From Stagonosporopsis chrysanthemi (taxonomy: Eukaryota; Ascomycota; Dothideomycetes; Pleosporales; Didymellaceae), in NCBI GenBank assembly GCA_022560025.1, contig JAFISE010000252.1, forward strand, positions 1 to 35,506: a DNA stretch of 35,506 nt. The letters run 5' to 3'. Shown here one piece after another: positions 31,490-35,506 of the stretch. The position numbers and the translations under genes are program-made. The notes under the pieces are model-generated. The model worked only from the letters and a program-made list of their open reading frames with translations. It ran no database searches and was not told where the DNA came from. Every line of letters begins with the position of its first letter. The first letter of the stretch is position 1.

Positions 31490-33149
31490 ATGAAGCTCAG
31501 CAGCTGCGTCTTCTTGGCTACCGCCATCGTAGCGGCCGCCGCCGCGCGTGCGCCATGTAAGTTGCCGTGAAGCTACTAGGAATCGTGCGCTTCTTTGTCC
31601 AGTTCCTAGACATCAATACAGCATGGCTGATTGGGAAGCAGTCCGCGCTCCACATGTCCACCCACGACAATACTATTCTCCGCCACCTCCGTACTCCCCC
31701 CCTGTTGCCAGTAGCACCTCTGATGGCGACTTCCCTCCTACCACGTCACCATTCCTCAGTACTGGCACTCTATCATCAACGGGCCCCACTAGCTCAGGCT
31801 CTTTTGGACTGTGGAACTCGACTATCGTCCGGAGCACTGTGACCGTCACCAGCAGAATCGTGACTACAGTCATCACGTCTGTAACTTCAGAGATCACTGT
31901 TCCGAGCACAAAGTTAGTCACCACTTCTTGCATGCTCACAGATGAAGGTGTGATTTGGTGCACTAACATCTCGCCTTCCAGCACTCCGAAGCCAGCCATT
32001 AGCACCTCTACGGATGCCACTGCGACCAGCTTTTCTGTCGGGACCTCGACATCTCGCTTTGGTCCTCCAATCAGCTTCTCACTTTCGACAAGCCCCTGGT
32101 CTTCTTATCTACCAACTACGACACCACCGTACAGCAACGGGACGGACTCCACCTACAGCTGGCCCACAGGTACAGCGTCGTCGACATTCACCTATCCCTT
32201 TGATGACAACACCTCAGGCTACTACGTGCCTGCACCATCTTTAAGCACGACGAATTGGAGCAAATCGACCTCCGTACCGACGAACACATTCACTTTACCG
32301 ACAGACATCAGCACCGCATCCTCGATCACTCCATATTCAAGCTCGAGCTACAGCTACAGCTACAGCTACTCCTCGTACTCGTATTCACCCTCATACTCGT
32401 ACCCCTATTCATACTCAACTTTCACTCCACTCCCGTCAAGCTACACAACTACACCAACGCCCTCTTCGACGCCAATTTACTACCCATCCAAGTCTGTCCC
32501 TGACCTGCCCTCAACCATCACATTCATCTTCCCGCCCAGCGTCACCTTCAGCATCCCAACGTCCTCGTCCAGCAGCCGGCGCTCGCGCTCATCCGGGCGT
32601 CCTTCATCATCCAGCAGTAGCCTCTCTCTCGCCAGCACAACCACAAGCTCAACCCGCCCATCATCCACCCGCACCCCCAGGCCCTCCATCACGTTCCCCC
32701 CCTGGCCCACGGGGTTCACCCTGACCAGCACACGCACGTCGTCCCGATCGCTGTACACGCCCTCGTCCCGCTCGACACGGTCAACAAGCACCCTCTCCGA
32801 CTCGACCCCGACCTCCTTTGACCTCTCCAGCACCGGCGGCTACGACCCCCCGCCCGCCTCGTCCACCACCGACGGCGCTTTCTCCTCCTGGTGGTCCGTC
32901 GACATCCCCTCTGAGACGCCGTTCCCCTCGACAGCCACCTTTACAGATGGCACGTTCTCCTCGTGGCCGATTGACACTTTCACACCGAGCCCCACACCGT
33001 CTACACTGTCTACGCGCGTCAGTAGCTCCAGCTCCGTTGGGGATGAGAGTGGTTATTATGAGCCCCCGGCTCCTACGGTGGGTGGGATGGTGGAGAGGGA
33101 GGAGATGGAGGGAGGGGAGGTGAGTGGGCAGGCGGAGAAGATGCTTTGA
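31490..33149 (+). CDS. Secreted Ser/Thr/Tyr-rich low-complexity protein
   Basis: A 537-residue protein from exons 31490-31556 and 31603-33149, with a 46-bp intron (GTAAGT..GTCCAG). Exon 1 encodes a clear signal peptide (MKLSSCVFLATAIVAAAAARA). The mature protein starts with a Tyr/Pro-rich stretch (QYYSPPPPYSPP) and is then almost entirely Ser/Thr/Pro, as expected for a heavily O-glycosylated wall or surface protein. A Ser-Tyr run (SYSYSYSYSSYSYSPSYS) lies in the middle, and there are repeated GYY-P-P motifs (SGYYVPAP, GGYDPPPAS, SGYYEPPAP). The C-terminus is charged and hydrophilic (EREEMEGGEVSGQAEKML), so there is no GPI signal. It is probably secreted or held in the wall by glycans or cross-links. 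No enzymatic domain is seen. The start and splice are supported by frame continuity. Confidence 0.8.
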
Positions 33150-33764
33150 TGTGGGTGGGAGCTGATGGCCGTGTAGGTTGTGCAGATGTGGTTCATGTGA
33201 GCATGTAGCTGGGAATGCTGGTGTGCTTGGTGGAGGGTAATTCTCTTCTTTCCTGTCGCTAGACGGGTCTTGGTTACGATTCTTTTTCTTTCGTGGCGCT
33301 TGATGCTGGGGGTTGATTTGGTTGGTGGTTTGGCAGAAGTTACTTCGCGCTCAGTCGCTTAATCCAAGAAAAGACACGGAATGTGCTCCCACATACTTCT
33401 GAGTGATACACCACCACCACCACCACCACCACCACTACAGTCCGTCAGTCTTTGTTCATTCGTCTCATTCTCATTCGTCTATAGTACAGCGTCCCGCTGC
33501 GTCTTAACCTCGGAAGAAAAGAGCCGCGAGGCCCACACAAGACGCCAGTGGCCATGCATGCATTATGTGAACACTTTCTCCTCATCCACACACACTTCGC
33601 CATCACCTCGCCTTGTCATGATCTCGGAAGAAGCAGCCCAAACGCCCAGACTTTTTGCCATCGCGCCGCTTCCCCAGGAGCGGCAGCCTTTCCTGTCTCT
33701 CAAAGTTGTCCATCTATCCATCCATGCTGGTCCCCTACATGCTGTACGCTTGCGCGCGCGACGC
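33150..33764. other. Intergenic stretch between convergent genes
   Basis: About 600 bp holding the 3' untranslated regions of the Ser/Thr-rich gene (plus) and eIF3e (minus). Apart from the CAC repeat, nothing was recognised. The plus-strand frame 33381-34016 is the shadow of the repeat and of eIF3e exon 3. Confidence 0.5.
33410..33434 (+). repeat. (CAC/ACC)n trinucleotide microsatellite
   Basis: A run of about eight ACC units, read directly, in the region between convergent genes. It is probably non-coding. Confidence 0.9.
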
Positions 33765-35175
33765 TCACTTTGCGACCGCTGCGCTCAGGACCTGTGTCCG
33801 GAAGAAGCCGCCCTTTGTGCGCTCGATGACTTGCTGGTATACGCTCTGCGGCGGGTGGTTCATAACGACTGTGCCGGCCTGGTAGTCGATCTTGGCGTCG
33901 ACGCGTGTGTCGCGGATCAGGTTGACGATCCACTTCTCGCCCTCGTCCTGCGACAGGCCGAGGCGGGTGGAGAGGTCCCTGGGAGGATGTTAGTATCTGT
34001 AGAGAATGAATGGTAGGCTTGTGGCTGGGCGTACTTGATGTCGATCCGCTGGTGGATCTTGCAGTAGCTCTCCGAGATCAGATGCCTGGCGGCGTCGATG
34101 AATGTGTCTGCGGCGGCGAGCAGGAAGAAGTCGTTCTTGAGAATCTCCTCGGTCTCGCCGAGCTTCTTCTGGGCCTCCTCAAAGTCAAAGTCGATGTACA
34201 GGGCCTTGATGAAGTCGGTGACGGGGTCGGTGTACTCGTAGCCCTCCTGGCGGACGATGCGGATCAGGTCCTTGAGCTGGCGCTGGTACTGGTTCGAGTT
34301 GCGGGCGCGGCTGCGGCCGGTGATGACGGCGGCGGCCAGGTAGCGCAGGATCCAGGGGCAGTTTGTCTGGATGGTGTTGATGTAGGCGGGGGAGAAGAAC
34401 ATGTCGGTCAGGGCCTCGCGGGCGGGCTCGTGGTTGAAGAGGGGGAACAGCGACCAGTGGATCAGCCAGGTGCGGTGCTGCAGCTGGGCGAGCGGGTTGT
34501 TGAACAGGCGTGTGTCGATGAGCTCCTTGATCTTGTTGATCTCCTCGATGGCGCTGTCCCAGTTGACGGAGAGGATCTCGCAGGCCAGCTTGCCCCAGGT
34601 GGCCTCGCGCTCCTTGTCGCCGTCGGTGGTCTGGGGCAATTGGTTAGCAGATGCGGGGGCGGGAGCGGGGGCAGGAGCCAGCGTACCAGGACACGGAAGC
34701 GGTACAGCAGCTCGGCGGCGTGCGGGTAGACGCCGCAGCTGTACTGGAACTGGCCAAACTCGTACAGGCGGTTCACGTCGTCGAGGGTGACGCCGTGGCT
34801 GTCCTTGAGGTACTGCAGGTTCTGGGCCTTGTCGGAGCGCAGGTTGGTGACGACGGCCTCGTCGTCCAGCAGCTCCGAGATGCGGGCGGTGGCGGCCTCG
34901 AGCTCGTCGCGCTTGCTCAGGACCTGCTCGCGCTTGGCGGTGAACTCGGCGGGCATGTCGTCGAGCCCGTGGACGTCCTGGTGCAGCTGGCCGACAAAGT
35001 CGGTCATGTTGGTGGGGCTCAGCAGGGCCAGCAGCAGCTGCTTCTGCTCGGGCGTCTGCTCGGCCTCGTCGTCGCTGGAGAAGTTGAGCAGCGGGAACAG
35101 CAGGTGGCGGTCGAGGTTGGGCATCAGCTGCGGCAGCAGGCTGTGCTGTTCGGCGACGGAGGGCGCGGCGGCCAT
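33765..35175 (-). CDS. int6: eIF3e (Int6), translation initiation factor 3 subunit E
   Basis: A subunit of the eIF3 complex, which binds the 40S ribosome and helps recruit mRNA. Exons: 35175-34687, 34630-34035 and 33978-33765, giving 432 residues, the normal size. The N-terminus (LLPQLMPNLDRHLLFPLLNF) and the block YEFGQFQYSCGVYPHAAELLYRFR are eIF3e hallmarks. Exon 2 has WGKLACEILSVNWDSAIEEI, LIHWSLFPLFNHE and YINTIQTNCPWILRYLAAAV. The PCI domain spans roughly residues 220-400 and includes DFDFEEAQKKL, then across the last join HQRIDIK|DLSTRLGLSQDEGEKWIV, and ends QAGTVVMNHPPQSVYQQVIE. Introns are 56 bp each, the second with ATACTAAC before its acceptor. Start at ATG 35175 (MAAAPSVAEQ). An upstream in-frame extension is open but lacks family similarity. 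Confidence 0.96.
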
Positions 35176-35437
35176 GATTGCGATGTGTCGGCGGCGGCGC
35201 GGGCGGCGGGCGTGGTGCGAGAAGCTCAGGCGGCGCGGTGCGAAGTCCTGGTGGTGAGGGTGGGGTGCATTTTCGTGAAAATGACTGTGCGTAGCGAGCA
35301 CCCCTGCAACGCTAGCTTTTGGTGTTGAGCGCGGCCGCACGAGAAACGCCCGCAGCCCAGGACCAGCAGCACAGGACCAGCACTGCAGCCCCGACACACT
35401 GCACTGCACTGCCGCCGCCGCCGCCGCCGCCGCCGCC
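35176..35437. promoter_or_regulatory. Short divergent promoter region between eIF3e and the edge gene
   Basis: Only 262 bp separate the eIF3e start (minus) from the ATG of the gene entering at the edge (plus), so the two likely share a bidirectional promoter. It has GC-rich stretches and ends with a (GCC)9 run directly at the plus-strand ATG. No TATA box is seen. Confidence 0.45.
35411..35437 (+). repeat. (GCC)9 repeat directly before a start codon
   Basis: Nine perfect GCC units ending at the base before ATG 35438. It would be the last part of a 5' leader and gives a GCCGCCATG context similar to a strong Kozak sequence. Confidence 0.9.
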
Positions 35438-35506
35438 ATGTCCCGGATACAGCCCTCCATGGCCCTCCTGCGCGCCCTCGCCGCCCCCCGCGCGGCCGTC
35501 TGCCCC
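35438..35506 (+). CDS. Start of a gene, possibly a mitochondrial precursor (cut by window end)
   Basis: An open frame begins at ATG 35438 and runs to the window edge with 23 codons. The visible residues (MSRIQPSMALLRALAAPRAA) are rich in Arg, Ala and Leu with no acidic residue, which is typical of a mitochondrial targeting peptide. Divergent position close to eIF3e and the good start context support a real gene. The protein cannot be identified from this short piece. Confidence 0.45.
   Translation, partial: MSRIQPSMALLRALAAPRAAVCP

Noticed and set aside
32480..32833. Minus-strand frame opposite the Ser/Thr-rich protein
   Set aside because: Its Arg/Glu/Val/Leu composition is the complement of Ser/Thr/Pro codons, so it is a shadow.
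33917..35328. Long plus-strand frames opposite eIF3e
   Set aside because: They are antisense shadows of the GC-rich eIF3e exons.
1..35506. Search for CRISPR arrays, insertion sequences, rRNA and telomere repeats
   Set aside because: None were seen. The genome is fungal, and no repeat-spacer pattern, transposase motif or rRNA core was recognised by eye.

Overview
The window looks like nuclear DNA of a filamentous ascomycete (Pezizomycotina, probably Dothideomycetes, though the class is inference). Genes are on both strands with no operons. Introns are short (46-53 bp) with GT..AG ends and CTAAC/CTGAC-type branch points. The recognisable proteins are typical of moulds: MON1, eIF3e, a fungal-rhodopsin 7TM protein, a DUF3533 membrane protein and a DUF4470 relic. 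Exon structures were built by eye from splice signals and protein continuity. No transcript or database evidence was available.

Layout. 1-2725 (-): MON1, 3' end outside the window, with an unusually long 750-bp intron. 3005-4400 (+): degraded DUF4470-type gene. 4831-6284 (-): 7TM fungal-rhodopsin-like protein whose first exon I could not find. 7334-8933 (+): secreted BBE-like FAD oxidase, frameshifted. 10404-12026 (+): MFSD5-like molybdate-anion transporter, six exons. 12654-13761 (+): membrane-anchored METTL24-like methyltransferase. 15359-19124 (+): very large RNA-end-processing fusion protein. 19353-20042 (+): ThuA-like protein. 20145-21496 (-): DUF3533/SNG1-like membrane protein, frameshifted. 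22296-23250 (+): secreted alpha/beta hydrolase. 23251-27939: gene-poor. 27940-29266 (+): glutamine-rich putative regulator with a long leader. 31490-33149 (+): Ser/Thr-rich secreted protein. 33765-35175 (-): eIF3e/Int6. 35438-end (+): start of a possible mitochondrial precursor.

The most striking gene is the 1239-residue fusion at 15359-19124. It joins a 2H phosphoesterase, an endonuclease/exonuclease/phosphatase (EEP) domain, a poly(A)-polymerase-type nucleotidyltransferase with its central region, and a C-terminal MJ1316/DUF504 domain. The main catalytic residues of the three enzymatic modules are present. It looks like a one-chain device that opens or trims damaged RNA ends and re-tails them. 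Its two exons are joined by a GC-AG intron. Retaining that intron would stop translation within the nucleotidyltransferase module.

Three genes are broken or look broken (DUF4470, BBE oxidase, DUF3533). The housekeeping genes at the edges (MON1, eIF3e) are conserved, so the centre has the character of an accessory region between conserved flanks.
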